The translations under genes were made by a program, and so were the position numbers. Of a stretch of 64,000 nucleotides of DNA, positions 1 to 7,853 are shown piece by piece (the first letter of the stretch is position 1; every line of letters begins with the position of its first letter). Source of the stretch: Saprospiraceae bacterium (GTDB taxonomy: Bacteria; Bacteroidota; Bacteroidia; Chitinophagales; Saprospiraceae); NCBI GenBank assembly GCA_028280415.1, contig JANQLV010000048.1:62001-126000 (forward strand), given 5' to 3'. The notes beneath the pieces were generated by a model that was given only the letters and a program-made list of their open reading frames with translations, had not been told where the DNA came from and made no database searches.

Positions 1-1
1 T

Positions 2-652
2 ATGGGTATCCAGGAGGGCTTATATGAGCAGGTAAAGTTCTTGGATACCGCCTTGGTAGATTACGATTATGTGGGAGTAGGGCGAGATGATGGTCATAAG
101 CAGGGAGAATATGCCGCTATTTTTTACAATACAAACAAATATAAGCTGCTATTTTCCCATACCTATTGGCTCTCAGATACACCGGATAAAGTCTCCGTTG
201 GATGGGATGCCTCAATGGAAAGGATTGCCACATTTGCTCAGTTTTTGGACATCGAGAGGAAGGATAGCCTGTATGTGTTTAACTGTCATTTTGACCACAA
301 AGGGGAAGAGGCTCGAAAAAAATCAGCCGAACTCATCACAAAGCTCATCATAGAGCAAGGTTTAGAAAATAAAAAACTGCTTGTTATGGGAGATTTAAAC
401 TGCGAACCCCAGGAGGCTCCGATGGTCATTTTCAGGACGGTCCTTGATGATGCTTATGATATCAGCCAACAAAAACCCTATGGCCCGCTTGGGACCTGGC
501 TGAGCTTTGATACACAGCAAATTGCTACCAGAAGGATAGATTACATTTTAACTAAAAACATTAGGGTACTAAAATATGCTCACCTTGATGACAAACGACC
601 TGATAGTCGGCATTTATCAGATCATTTACCTGTTATCATAAAAATTAAATAA
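2..652 (+). CDS. Endonuclease/exonuclease/phosphatase family protein, 5'-truncated by window edge
   Basis: The visible part is about 216 residues and lacks the N-terminal part of the fold, so the real start lies upstream of the window. The C-terminal half of the EEP (DNase I/sphingomyelinase-like) fold is clear: HFDHKGEEAR near residue 96, GDLNCEP near 130 (metal and catalytic Asp/Asn), a RRIDYIL segment near 177, and the terminal SDHLPV with the catalytic Asp-His pair near 207. Members hydrolyse phosphodiester bonds in nucleic acids, lipids or sugar phosphates; the substrate cannot be read from this fragment. The family is often secreted in Bacteroidota, but the signal region is off the window. 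The stop is 18 bases before the next ATG, so it probably shares an operon with the alkaline phosphatase. Confidence 0.85.
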   Translation: MGIQEGLYEQVKFLDTALVDYDYVGVGRDDGHKQGEYAAIFYNTNKYKLLFSHTYWLSDTPDKVSVGWDASMERIATFAQFLDIERKDSLYVFNCHFDHKGEEARKKSAELITKLIIEQGLENKKLLVMGDLNCEPQEAPMVIFRTVLDDAYDISQQKPYGPLGTWLSFDTQQIATRRIDYILTKNIRVLKYAHLDDKRPDSRHLSDHLPVIIKIK

Positions 653-670
653 TCCAAAGTGATTTTGAAA

Positions 671-1795
671 ATGAAAAAGTTTACTATCGGTTTATTCCTG
701 TTGATCTTTTTACTTGTGGCTACCGGCTGTAAGCTGATGCGAGATGGGGCAAAAAAATCTCTTGCTACTGGCAGCCCACCAAATATTATTTTTCTGATCG
801 GTGATGGGATGGGGGTTCCGCAAATATCTACAGCTTATTACTTCGGTGATGGTGAAGCGAATTTTTCAAGATTCAAACATATTGGTTTTCACCAATCTTC
901 GGATTTGACACATAAGATAACCGATTCAGCAGCTGGAGCCACTGCATTTTCAATTGGCCAAAAAACCTTTAAACGAGCAATCGGAGTCTCCGGTGATTCT
1001 ATTCCACAAGAAACAATAATGGAGTATTTGCAAAAAGAGGGTTATAAAACAGGCTTAATTAGCCTTACTACCATAACCCATGCCACTCCGGCTGCATTTT
1101 ATGCCCATGTAGTGGATAGAGATATGCATGAAGAAATTGCATCTCAGCTTGTTGATGCCCGGGTAGATTTCATCGCGGGTGGAGGAAGAAAGTACTTTGA
1201 AACCAGAGAAGATGGTCGAAATCTCTTTTCGCAACTCATTGAAATGGGGTATAAACTTGATACCACACAGATATCAGAACCTAATTATGAAAGCCCTAAT
1301 GCTTATCTGTTAGTGGATGAAAGCATGCCATCAAAGATAGAAGGACGCGGTGATTTTTTACCTAAAGCCACAGACTATGCCCTAGACTATTTCAATCGAA
1401 TGGGTGAGCCTTTCTTTTTGATGGTTGAAGGCTCATATATTGATTGGTCGGGACATGCAAAAAATGCTGAAATGCTAGTAGAAGAAGTGGAAGATTTTGA
1501 CCAAACACTAGGCGTGGCACTGGATTTTGTTGATAAAAATCCGAACACTTTACTAATTGTAACCGCCGATCATGAGACCGGAGGTGTGAGCATCAGCAAA
1601 AAATACCTGGAGCAGAAAATATTTGGTCAGCGCAAAGAAATTCCCGGAGAAGTGGAAATCACTTTTAATTCTAATCAACATAGTGGTGAATTGATTCCTG
1701 TATTTGCCTATGGCCTGGGTGCAGATAAATTCCAGGGCATTTATGAAAATAAGGATATATTTCACAAAATAATGTCTGTTTACAATAGAGAATAG
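671..1795 (+). CDS. Alkaline phosphatase, PhoA family, lipoprotein
   Basis: Hydrolyses phosphate monoesters outside the cytoplasm. I chose the ATG at 671 over the GTG at 659 because it opens directly into a lipoprotein signal (MKKFTIGLF, hydrophobic core, then VATGC with the lipid-accepting Cys near residue 20). Family motifs follow in order: FLIGDGMG with the first metal-binding Asp, TDSAAGATAF with the catalytic Ser in the usual D-S-A setting, THATPAAFYAHV for the Mg/Zn ligands, TADHETGG and NSNQHSGE for the remaining zinc ligands. At about 374 residues it is the compact bacterial form. The preceding EEP protein and the convergent PhoX-like gene make a phosphorus-scavenging context. All active-site landmarks appear intact. 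Confidence 0.93.
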   Translation: MKKFTIGLFLLIFLLVATGCKLMRDGAKKSLATGSPPNIIFLIGDGMGVPQISTAYYFGDGEANFSRFKHIGFHQSSDLTHKITDSAAGATAFSIGQKTFKRAIGVSGDSIPQETIMEYLQKEGYKTGLISLTTITHATPAAFYAHVVDRDMHEEIASQLVDARVDFIAGGGRKYFETREDGRNLFSQLIEMGYKLDTTQISEPNYESPNAYLLVDESMPSKIEGRGDFLPKATDYALDYFNRMGEPFFLMVEGSYIDWSGHAKNAEMLVEEVEDFDQTLGVALDFVDKNPNTLLIVTADHETGGVSISKKYLEQKIFGQRKEIPGEVEITFNSNQHSGELIPVFAYGLGADKFQGIYENKDIFHKIMSVYNRE

Positions 1796-1851
1796 CGCTT
1801 TATCACCGTTTTTTGAAAGTTGAGATATTAATTCTACCTTCTTAAGGTTGG

Positions 1852-3189
1852 TTAGGTTTGAAAGATATCCCAGGGCCCATTGATTGCAAGTGTTTCACCA
1901 TTTTCCTGAATGTTTACAAATAGTGTTTTACCCGAAGGGGAGAAAACGGCTCCTGCTAATTCGGATCTTGAGCTTCTATTGACCGCAAACAATGTAATGT
2001 TACCGTTTTGATCTATCAGATGAAGTCTGTTTTCCTTACCGTTGTCTTCACAAACCAATATTGAGCCCCAAGGGGTCACCGTAAGATTATCCGCCATATG
2101 GAGTACCGTTTTATCTTCCGATTCAGCGAATAATTCGAGCTCATCAGATTGGATATCATATCTGAAGATTTGACCAAATTGCTTTGGGCCGCCATTAGTG
2201 CAGGCAAAATAAATCTCACCGTCCCCATACCACATTCCTTCACCTCTGGCAAACCGGGCGGCACCGGATGCAAAACCTCTCAGACGTAAATCATCTTCCG
2301 GAGAATCAATATTGTCCAGGCTAATCCATTCTACAGATAATCGTTCTCCTATATTCATGGTCTTTGTTTTCCAATTTCTTGAATCAAAGCCCTTCTTACC
2401 CTTAATAGCCAGGGCCTGCAATTGCCCTCCTGCAAATAAATTTGATGGGACATCAGGAACAAATCGGTAAAGGAGGCCATCAGGTCTGTCTTCAGTTTGA
2501 TAAATAATGCCTGATATGGGATCAACTGCAATAGCTTCATGATTAAATCGCCCCATTCCTAAAATAGGTTTTGGATCGACTAAGCCAGTCGCATCTGCGG
2601 GGACGTCAAAGACAAAACCATGATCCTTTTCAATTGTTGTTCCATCTGCTTTGGTAACATCTTCTTCGCAACTTAGCCAAGAATTCCAGGGCGTTGGCCC
2701 GCCTGCACAATTTCTGTAGGTTCCTGCCAGGCTCATAAATTGCTTTTTCACTATCTGTTTTTCCTCATCAAAAATCAATGTTGTGGTGCCTCCTAATCCA
2801 GGGTTTTCCAAGTTCCCGGCATCATACAATTTATTTCTGGAAATCTTATCGACAAGAGAATTATCTAAACCAAACGGGCTGTTTTCTGGAGAGTCCGGGC
2901 TGTTTTCGTGATTTCTAATGATGATACATTCTTCATTTTGATTAAAAAAGGTTCCCATGCCATCAGGGCGGCCCGGCACTAAAAAACCGTCAGACATTAA
3001 TTCCCCAGACTTTGAAATGACCTTGTACTTGAATCCAGCAGGTAGATTCAAATAGGCATTGGGATCAGGAATCAACTTGATAGTTTCCTTTGATGCCTCT
3101 GTTCCTACAGATTGAACCGTGCATCTGGATAATGCTATAAAACCTAATGAGGTTATTGCGGATTTAGTGATAAATGATCTTCTGTTCAT
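1852..3189 (-). CDS. PhoX-like phosphatase (DUF839), probable Tat-exported lipoprotein
   Basis: A 445-residue protein of the PhoX/DUF839 family, calcium-iron alkaline phosphatases unrelated to PhoA. The N-terminus reads NRRSFITKSA, a twin-arginine motif, followed by a hydrophobic stretch ending FIALSRC, so Tat export with possible lipidation is likely. Family landmarks are DGMGTFFNQ with RNHE near residue 95, TPWNSWLSCEE near 165, GRFNHEAI near 213 and GEGMWYGDGEIYFACT near 315. PhoX enzymes bind their metals in the cytoplasm, which fits Tat export. It is convergent with the PhoA gene, with 56 bases between the stops. Many DUF839 proteins lack tested phosphatase activity, so the exact substrate is inferred. 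Confidence 0.85.
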   Translation of the reverse strand: MNRRSFITKSAITSLGFIALSRCTVQSVGTEASKETIKLIPDPNAYLNLPAGFKYKVISKSGELMSDGFLVPGRPDGMGTFFNQNEECIIIRNHENSPDSPENSPFGLDNSLVDKISRNKLYDAGNLENPGLGGTTTLIFDEEKQIVKKQFMSLAGTYRNCAGGPTPWNSWLSCEEDVTKADGTTIEKDHGFVFDVPADATGLVDPKPILGMGRFNHEAIAVDPISGIIYQTEDRPDGLLYRFVPDVPSNLFAGGQLQALAIKGKKGFDSRNWKTKTMNIGERLSVEWISLDNIDSPEDDLRLRGFASGAARFARGEGMWYGDGEIYFACTNGGPKQFGQIFRYDIQSDELELFAESEDKTVLHMADNLTVTPWGSILVCEDNGKENRLHLIDQNGNITLFAVNRSSRSELAGAVFSPSGKTLFVNIQENGETLAINGPWDIFQT

Positions 3190-3356
3190 TGATTAAAATT
3201 TTAGGGCTTTTTGACAATTACCCCAATCGAAGGACGCATGAAATCAAATCCAAGACTCTTTATCAGGTATTATGACCCGGATTTAATTTGCTTCAAAACA
3301 ATTGTCAAACAAGGAGGTTTTTATAAAACATAAAGCTAGAGAATTACCGATTTAAA

Positions 3357-3384
3357 CCCTATTATTTTTGTAGAAATAATAGGG
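3357..3384. repeat. Perfect 11-bp inverted repeat overlapping a promoter-like -7 element
   Basis: CCCTATTATTT at 3357-3367 is repeated in reverse complement at 3374-3384 with a 6-base loop. The plus-strand octamer TATTTTTG (3363-3370) inside it fits the Bacteroidota -7 consensus TAnnTTTG. There is no T-run after the right arm, so it looks more like an operator-promoter overlap than a terminator. Whether it controls mrp, more than 300 bases away, is unknown. Confidence 0.5.
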
Positions 3385-3668
3385 GAAAAAACCAAAAAAA
3401 ACTACCATTATGTGGAGAGAAATAACCTGCTCCTGTTTTAGAGTGCTAATAAACTAATGCTTTAACTAAAATAAGACGAATGACTGGAATTGCTTATTGT
3501 CAGAGCTATGAACAAACACCTAATTACGGATAGGTTCTTTTTCATTTATTCGCGTTTTTTTATAAGTTCAACAGGAATGTTTTTACAGATTCTGTCCGAA
3601 AATCGCCATTTCTTAAATGCCAGGGCTGAAAGCCGAAAAATGAAGATCAAAAAGCGAATAAAAGTTCT

Positions 3669-3676
3669 TATTTTTG
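3669..3676 (+). promoter_or_regulatory. Probable promoter -7 element for mrp
   Basis: TATTTTTG matches TAnnTTTG and ends 14 bases before the mrp ATG, giving a very short leader. No convincing TTG -33 element is present at the expected distance, so the call rests on the -7 box alone. Confidence 0.4.
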
Positions 3677-3690
3677 CAAAAAAATGACAG

Positions 3691-4785
3691 ATGGCTTTTG
3701 AAAATAGTAAGATTATAGGAGCCTTGAGCAAAGTAATTGATCCGAACTCCGGAAAGGATATTATTTCGATGAGTATGGTTCGCGACTTTGCGATAGAAGG
3801 TAAAAATGTCAATTTCACGCTGGAACTACCCAGCCTTAATACGCCGCAAAAAGCAGAACTCAATTTTGCTTGTATCGCTGCTATACAAGCCGTTTATCCC
3901 GATGCTAATGTAAATGTACATACCATGTCAAGAACGCAGGGGGCTCAGCAGAGTACCAGTGCTATTCCGCATGTGAAAAATATCATTGCCGTCGCTTCGG
4001 GTAAGGGGGGAGTAGGAAAATCTACAGTAGCTGTAAACCTGGCTTTGGGGCTACAGAAGCTCGGGGCAAAGGTTGGCTTGATCGATGCTGATCTTTACGG
4101 ACCGTCCATCCCTACTATGTTGGGCTTACAGGGACAAAGACCAAAAATACAGGAGGTTTATGGCAAGCCTAAAATCACTCCGCTTGAAGCTTACGGATTA
4201 TCGGTAATGTCCATTGGGTTTATTATTGAACCGGAACAAGCAGTAGTTTTGCGAGGGCCCCGTTTGAGTGCAATTATCAAGCAATTTTTTATGGATTGTA
4301 TCTGGCCTCCACTGGATTACCTGATCGTTGATTTGCCTCCTGGAACCGGAGATGTGCAGCTGTCCCTGGTACAAACCGTGCCAGTTACGGGAGCTGTTTT
4401 GGTGACCACTCCACAAGAGGTTGCGGTAGTTGATGCGATAAAAGCCATGAACATGTTCTTATTGCCTAATGTTAATGTACCCATTCTTGGCATAGTGGAA
4501 AACATGAGCTGGTTTACTCCCGAAGAGTTACCGGATAACAAATATTTCCTTTTTGGGGAAGGCGGAGGAAAGAAAATGGCGAAATTGAGTGAATCGATGC
4601 TTCTGGGTCAAATTCCTATTGTTCAGGGAATTCGGGAATCCGGGGACAGCGGAGAACCAGCTATCAATCGCTCGAATGAACAACTGGTTTCAGCCTTTAT
4701 GCAAGTCGCTCAGAATACGGCGCGGCAGGTAGCCATTCGCAATGAAATGATGGCTCCGACTCAAATAGTCAAGATGCAACAATAG
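3691..4785 (+). CDS. mrp: Mrp/NBP35-family P-loop ATPase, iron-sulfur cluster carrier
   Basis: Cytosolic ATPase (ApbC/Mrp) that binds and transfers Fe-S clusters to target proteins. Residues about 1-85 form a DUF59/MIP18-like domain (DPNSGKDIISMSMV). The ATPase domain has the deviant Walker A GKGGVGKST near residue 106, switch I DADLYGPS near 131 and Walker B IVDLPPGTGD near 212. The segment after ENMSW near residue 270, where many Mrp proteins carry a CxxC, reads FTPEELPDNKYFLFGEGG and has no cysteine pair; I recall this as common in Bacteroidota versions. It is 364 residues, normal for the family. The next gene, 136 bases downstream, is a NifU-type scaffold, which supports the Fe-S role. 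Confidence 0.93.
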   Translation: MAFENSKIIGALSKVIDPNSGKDIISMSMVRDFAIEGKNVNFTLELPSLNTPQKAELNFACIAAIQAVYPDANVNVHTMSRTQGAQQSTSAIPHVKNIIAVASGKGGVGKSTVAVNLALGLQKLGAKVGLIDADLYGPSIPTMLGLQGQRPKIQEVYGKPKITPLEAYGLSVMSIGFIIEPEQAVVLRGPRLSAIIKQFFMDCIWPPLDYLIVDLPPGTGDVQLSLVQTVPVTGAVLVTTPQEVAVVDAIKAMNMFLLPNVNVPILGIVENMSWFTPEELPDNKYFLFGEGGGKKMAKLSESMLLGQIPIVQGIRESGDSGEPAINRSNEQLVSAFMQVAQNTARQVAIRNEMMAPTQIVKMQQ

Positions 4786-4921
4786 GCTTGGGAGCCTTAA
4801 ACATTGGTTTTATGATGATTTTTTAAGAACTTTGTAGAAGCATACGTGTTTTAGATTTAGGGCCTGAGGTGTATGATGCTTTGAAAAAAATATAGTTTTC
4901 CCTTATAAATAAATTTGAAGA

Positions 4922-5182
4922 ATGTCTTTAAAAGAAAAGGAACGACTAATTGCTGATATAGATACTGCGCTTGATGATGTAAGACCTCATCTGGCCGTTG
5001 ATGGCGGAAATGTTGAAGTCGTGGATGTCACAGACGATATGATGGTACGTATAAAATGGCTGGGCAATTGTGATGGTTGCAGCATGTCTGCGATGACTAT
5101 GCGCGCTGGAATCGAAAGAACGATCAAGGATAAGATTCCCGGCATAAAAGGGGTAGAAGCAGTTAACGGAACAGCAGTATAA
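4922..5182 (+). CDS. NifU C-terminal-domain protein, Fe-S scaffold/carrier
   Basis: An 86-residue stand-alone NifU C-terminal (Nfu) domain. The key motif is CDGCSMSAMTM near residues 50-60, whose CxxC binds a bridging Fe-S cluster in a dimer; the preceding segment RPHLAVDGGNVEVVDV is typical of the family. Such proteins deliver clusters to apo-enzymes and would work with the Mrp ATPase encoded just upstream. The stop codon overlaps the pyrF ATG by one base (TAATG), so the two are probably translated from one message. Length and motif are complete. Confidence 0.92.
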   Translation: MSLKEKERLIADIDTALDDVRPHLAVDGGNVEVVDVTDDMMVRIKWLGNCDGCSMSAMTMRAGIERTIKDKIPGIKGVEAVNGTAV

Positions 5183-6012
5183 TGAACAGAACCGCACTTT
5201 TTCAACAGATTCAACGCAAAAAATCCTACCTCTGCGTTGGACTGGACGCTGATATAAATCGTATTCCTAAACATTTACTGGATTCGGCTGATCCGATTTT
5301 TGAATTCAACCGGCAAATCATTGATGCAACGAAGGATTTGTGTGTAGCTTATAAACCGAATATTGCTTTCTACGAAGCGCAAGGTGCTTCGGGCTGGGAA
5401 AGTTTGAGAAAGACGCTGGAATACATTCCAAAAGAACATTTTACGATTGCTGATGCCAAGCGGGGAGATATCGGGAATACTTCCCGGCTTTATGCAAAAG
5501 CTTTTTTCGAAGCAATGGATTTTGATTCAATTACCGTTGCCCCTTATATGGGAATTGATTCCGTTCAGCCTTTTTTGGAATTTGAAGAAAAATGGGTCAT
5601 TCTGCTTGCTTTGACATCCAATACAGGGAGTCAGGATTTTCAGTTTGCGATTCAGGATAAAGAAGATATCCCCTTGTATGAAAAAGTAATGAGAACGGCT
5701 CAAAAATGGGCAAATCCGGATCAGTTGATGTTTGTTTGCGGAGCAACCCATCCCGAGAAATTTGCAGAATTGCGGGCTATTGCTCCGGAAAGCTTTTTCC
5801 TCGTTCCGGGGATTGGTGCCCAGGGAGGTGACCTGCGAAAAGTATCGGAATACGGAATGAATGATCATGTTGGCCTTTTAGTCAATTCGTCCAGAGGAAT
5901 TATTTTTGCAAGCGAAGGGCTCGATTTCGCAGAACAAGCCAGAATAGCTGCTAAAAAACTCCAATCCCGGATGGCCGAAATTCTCGAAGAGAAAGAATTC
6001 TTAGTGGGTTAG
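5182..6012 (+). CDS. pyrF: Orotidine 5'-phosphate decarboxylase, type 2
   Basis: Catalyses the last step of UMP synthesis, decarboxylation of OMP, in the cytosol. At 276 residues it is the longer type 2 form. Visible motifs: LCVGLDADINRIP near residue 12, KPNIAFYEAQG near 55, and the catalytic cluster ADAKRGDIGNTS near 93 with the Asp-Lys-Asp arrangement. LVPGIGAQGGD near 212 and LVNSSRGIIFA near 232 form the phosphate-binding end. The start codon overlaps the stop of the NifU-like gene. Pairing of a pyrimidine gene with Fe-S genes has no clear functional reason here. Confidence 0.95.
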   Translation: MNRTALFQQIQRKKSYLCVGLDADINRIPKHLLDSADPIFEFNRQIIDATKDLCVAYKPNIAFYEAQGASGWESLRKTLEYIPKEHFTIADAKRGDIGNTSRLYAKAFFEAMDFDSITVAPYMGIDSVQPFLEFEEKWVILLALTSNTGSQDFQFAIQDKEDIPLYEKVMRTAQKWANPDQLMFVCGATHPEKFAELRAIAPESFFLVPGIGAQGGDLRKVSEYGMNDHVGLLVNSSRGIIFASEGLDFAEQARIAAKKLQSRMAEILEEKEFLVG

Positions 6013-6086
6013 AAGCCCCTTAAGAGAGAATTAGCTAAGTGTGCTTACTGATGAGCTTTCATGAGTGATTACAAATATTCTATTGA

Positions 6087-6120
6087 TTGGCTCAAATTGT
6101 AAAATTATTTTCTATATTTG
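6087..6120 (+). promoter_or_regulatory. Probable Bacteroidota-type promoter before the DUF2085 gene
   Basis: TATATTTG at 6113-6120 fits TAnnTTTG, with TTG at 6087-6089 as a possible -33 element 23 bases upstream. Transcription from here would give a leader of about 125 bases before the ATG at 6251. Confidence 0.4.
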
Positions 6121-6250
6121 ATTAAGTACATAGGCTATGAGTACTCACCTATTAAATTTCATTCCCATGAAATTTGCCCCAGATTACTGATTATATTTTG
6201 CTTGTAGGAGGTATATATATCCAAAGAAGAAGTTTTTTATTAATGTAGGT

Positions 6251-6607
6251 ATGAAAGTCAATAATAATACAGTCATAAATCTAACGTATTGCCACAGAAA
6301 GCCAGAGCGCTCTTTTTTTTGGAAAGGAAAGCAATTTCCGGTATGTGCCAGATGTACCGGGATTCATGTAGGCTACTTAAGTTTTCCAATTTTCCTTTTT
6401 GGTTTTGCACAGATCCCTTTTTGGATCACCTTGCTAATGATTCTGCCCACGTACATCGATGGTACCATACAGGCCTTTTGGAACATTGAAAGCACGAATA
6501 GCAGAAGGTTTATCACTGGTTTGATCTCAGGTACCGGGACCATGTCTCTGGTTTCTCATATCGGCATATTTATAGGGCAATTAATTATTAACTATTTTAA
6601 CATATAA
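6251..6607 (+). CDS. DUF2085 small membrane protein
   Basis: A 118-residue protein matching the DUF2085 pattern: TYCHRKPERSF near residue 12 followed by FPVCARCTGIHVGY near 30, a Cys-His then CxxC arrangement suggesting metal binding, then two or three hydrophobic segments (about 43-60, 60-75 and 95-115). The family is membrane-embedded and of unknown function. It lies 12 bases upstream of another small membrane protein in the same direction, so the two are probably co-transcribed. Confidence 0.8.
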   Translation: MKVNNNTVINLTYCHRKPERSFFWKGKQFPVCARCTGIHVGYLSFPIFLFGFAQIPFWITLLMILPTYIDGTIQAFWNIESTNSRRFITGLISGTGTMSLVSHIGIFIGQLIINYFNI

Positions 6608-6619
6608 AATCAACTTTTT

Positions 6620-6853
6620 ATGGAAAACGAAAATCAAGGTTATAACAACCCTAACGATCCGGATGAATTACATATCGGTCTGAAGATTTTGTCTTTTTGT
6701 ATCCCTTTAGCTGGAGCAATTATCTATTTTACAACAGACAGAACCCGTTATCCTAATAAAGGAAAACAAGCCTGTTATGCTGCTCTGATTGGATTTGGAG
6801 TTGGTGTTCTGATACAAGTAATTACAATGCTAATCGGAGCATCTGCCGGTTAA
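6620..6853 (+). CDS. Small two-TM membrane protein of unknown function
   Basis: 77 residues. The N-terminus is acidic and Asn-rich (ENENQGYNNPNDPDE), followed by two hydrophobic segments (about 22-40 and 54-73) separated by a short basic turn with RTRYPNKGKQ. The layout resembles small Bacteroidota proteins with a polar N-terminus and two membrane helices, but I do not recognise a named family. It follows the DUF2085 gene by 12 bases. A strong inverted repeat begins 53 bases after its stop and may end this transcript. Confidence 0.7.
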   Translation: MENENQGYNNPNDPDELHIGLKILSFCIPLAGAIIYFTTDRTRYPNKGKQACYAALIGFGVGVLIQVITMLIGASAG

Positions 6854-6906
6854 TTTGAATTGTATTCGATTTGTAAAGAAGTTTTATTTTTTACAATAGT
6901 ATAATA

Positions 6907-6960
6907 AATAGCCATTAAGTATGGAGTATCCTAAATATTTCCGCTTGCTTAATGGCTATT
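6907..6960. repeat. Perfect 13-bp inverted repeat spanning the deacetylase start
   Basis: AATAGCCATTAAG at 6907-6919 is exactly reverse-complemented at 6948-6960. The 28-base loop contains the ATG at 6921. The right arm is followed by CTGTTTTG, so it could be a terminator of the upstream small-gene operon, a structure hiding the ATG, or evidence that the real start is the TTG at 6966. Confidence 0.55.
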
Positions 6961-7775
6961 CTGTTTTGAAGAAACGCGCACTTATCATCTCTTTCTTTTT
7001 TCCTGTTCTTCTGATACTTGCTGTTTGTGATCGGCCCTGTAGTTTTAAATGGCCCGGACAAACAAAGGCGGCAGTATGCCTGAGTTATGATGATGCTTTA
7101 ATCTCTCATCTGGAGATAGCAGCACCACATTTGGATCAATATGGCTTCAAAGGGACGTTTTTTTGTACAGCGAATTCGGAAGCTTTCACTGGGCGATCCG
7201 AAGACTGGATCACACTGGCAGAAAGGGGACACGAATTGGCAAACCATACTATATTTCATCCTTGCCGGAAAATAAAAGCAGGTCGGGATACTCTGGACTG
7301 GATTTTACCAGAATACGATCTCAATTATTATACGGTCTCACAATTAATGAAAGAGTTAAGAAATACGAATGAATTGCTTCAGCGCCTGGATGGGAAAAAG
7401 CGAAGAACTTTCGCCTATCCATGCTCGGATCATCAAGCCGGTGGACAATCCTACATAGATTCTCTCGCTTCGATTTGCTCAGCTGCCCGTGCTGAGGGCC
7501 CAATTCCCCAAGACCTGTCCGAACTCAATTTATTCCTTATGCCAGCTATAGATGCCAGTGGAAAATCCGGGGCCGAATTGATTCAATTGGCAGAGCAAGC
7601 CAAAAAACATGGAACAATCCTCACCTATATTTTTCATGGAGTAGGAGGGGATTACCTGGAGGTATCGGATACGGCACATCTCGAACTATTGGATTATCTG
7701 GCGCATCATCCAAAAGACTTTTGGGTCGGAACATTTATGGAAATCACAGATTATTTAAGGGATCATGGAAAGTAA
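6921..7775 (+). CDS. Secreted polysaccharide deacetylase (NodB homology, CE4-like)
   Basis: Probably removes acetyl groups from a polysaccharide in the envelope or medium. NodB motifs: LSYDDA near residue 54 (catalytic and metal-binding Asp), HELANHTIFHP near 103 (H-x3-H metal ligands) and FAYPCSDH near 155. The ATG at 6921 sits inside the loop of a hairpin. A TTG at 6966 gives MKKRALIISF plus a hydrophobic stretch ending LAVC, which is a much more normal signal peptide or lipoprotein start. I list the longer form but think the shorter one is at least equally likely. The substrate is not evident. Confidence 0.85.
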   Translation: MEYPKYFRLLNGYSVLKKRALIISFFFPVLLILAVCDRPCSFKWPGQTKAAVCLSYDDALISHLEIAAPHLDQYGFKGTFFCTANSEAFTGRSEDWITLAERGHELANHTIFHPCRKIKAGRDTLDWILPEYDLNYYTVSQLMKELRNTNELLQRLDGKKRRTFAYPCSDHQAGGQSYIDSLASICSAARAEGPIPQDLSELNLFLMPAIDASGKSGAELIQLAEQAKKHGTILTYIFHGVGGDYLEVSDTAHLELLDYLAHHPKDFWVGTFMEITDYLRDHGK

Positions 7776-7807
7776 AAACGGTTTGAGTAAATACCCAAAC
7801 CGCTTTT
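7774..7807. terminator. Bidirectional intrinsic terminator
   Basis: The stem CGGTTTG (7779-7785) pairs with CAAACCG (7796-7802), with an A-run before and a T-run after. It lies between the convergent deacetylase and PDZ genes and can serve both strands. Confidence 0.7.
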
Positions 7808-7853
7808 GTGTAATATTATATGACAAATCTTTGGATCTAAAGAATTATATTGA

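Larger units (their letters stand above)
3190..3690. other. Divergent intergenic region between PhoX-like gene and mrp
   Basis: About 500 bases separate the two divergent starts. It contains an 11-bp inverted repeat overlapping a promoter-like element (3357-3384) and a TAnnTTTG element just before mrp. A 65-codon reading frame at 3490-3687 has no recognisable domain and a Phe/Lys/Arg-rich, AT-driven composition; I do not call it a gene. Nothing else recognisable was seen. Confidence 0.6.

Noticed and set aside
3490-3687. 65-codon plus-strand frame upstream of mrp
   Set aside because: AT-driven Phe/Ile/Lys/Arg composition, no domain or signal, and it covers a probable promoter element; treated as non-coding.
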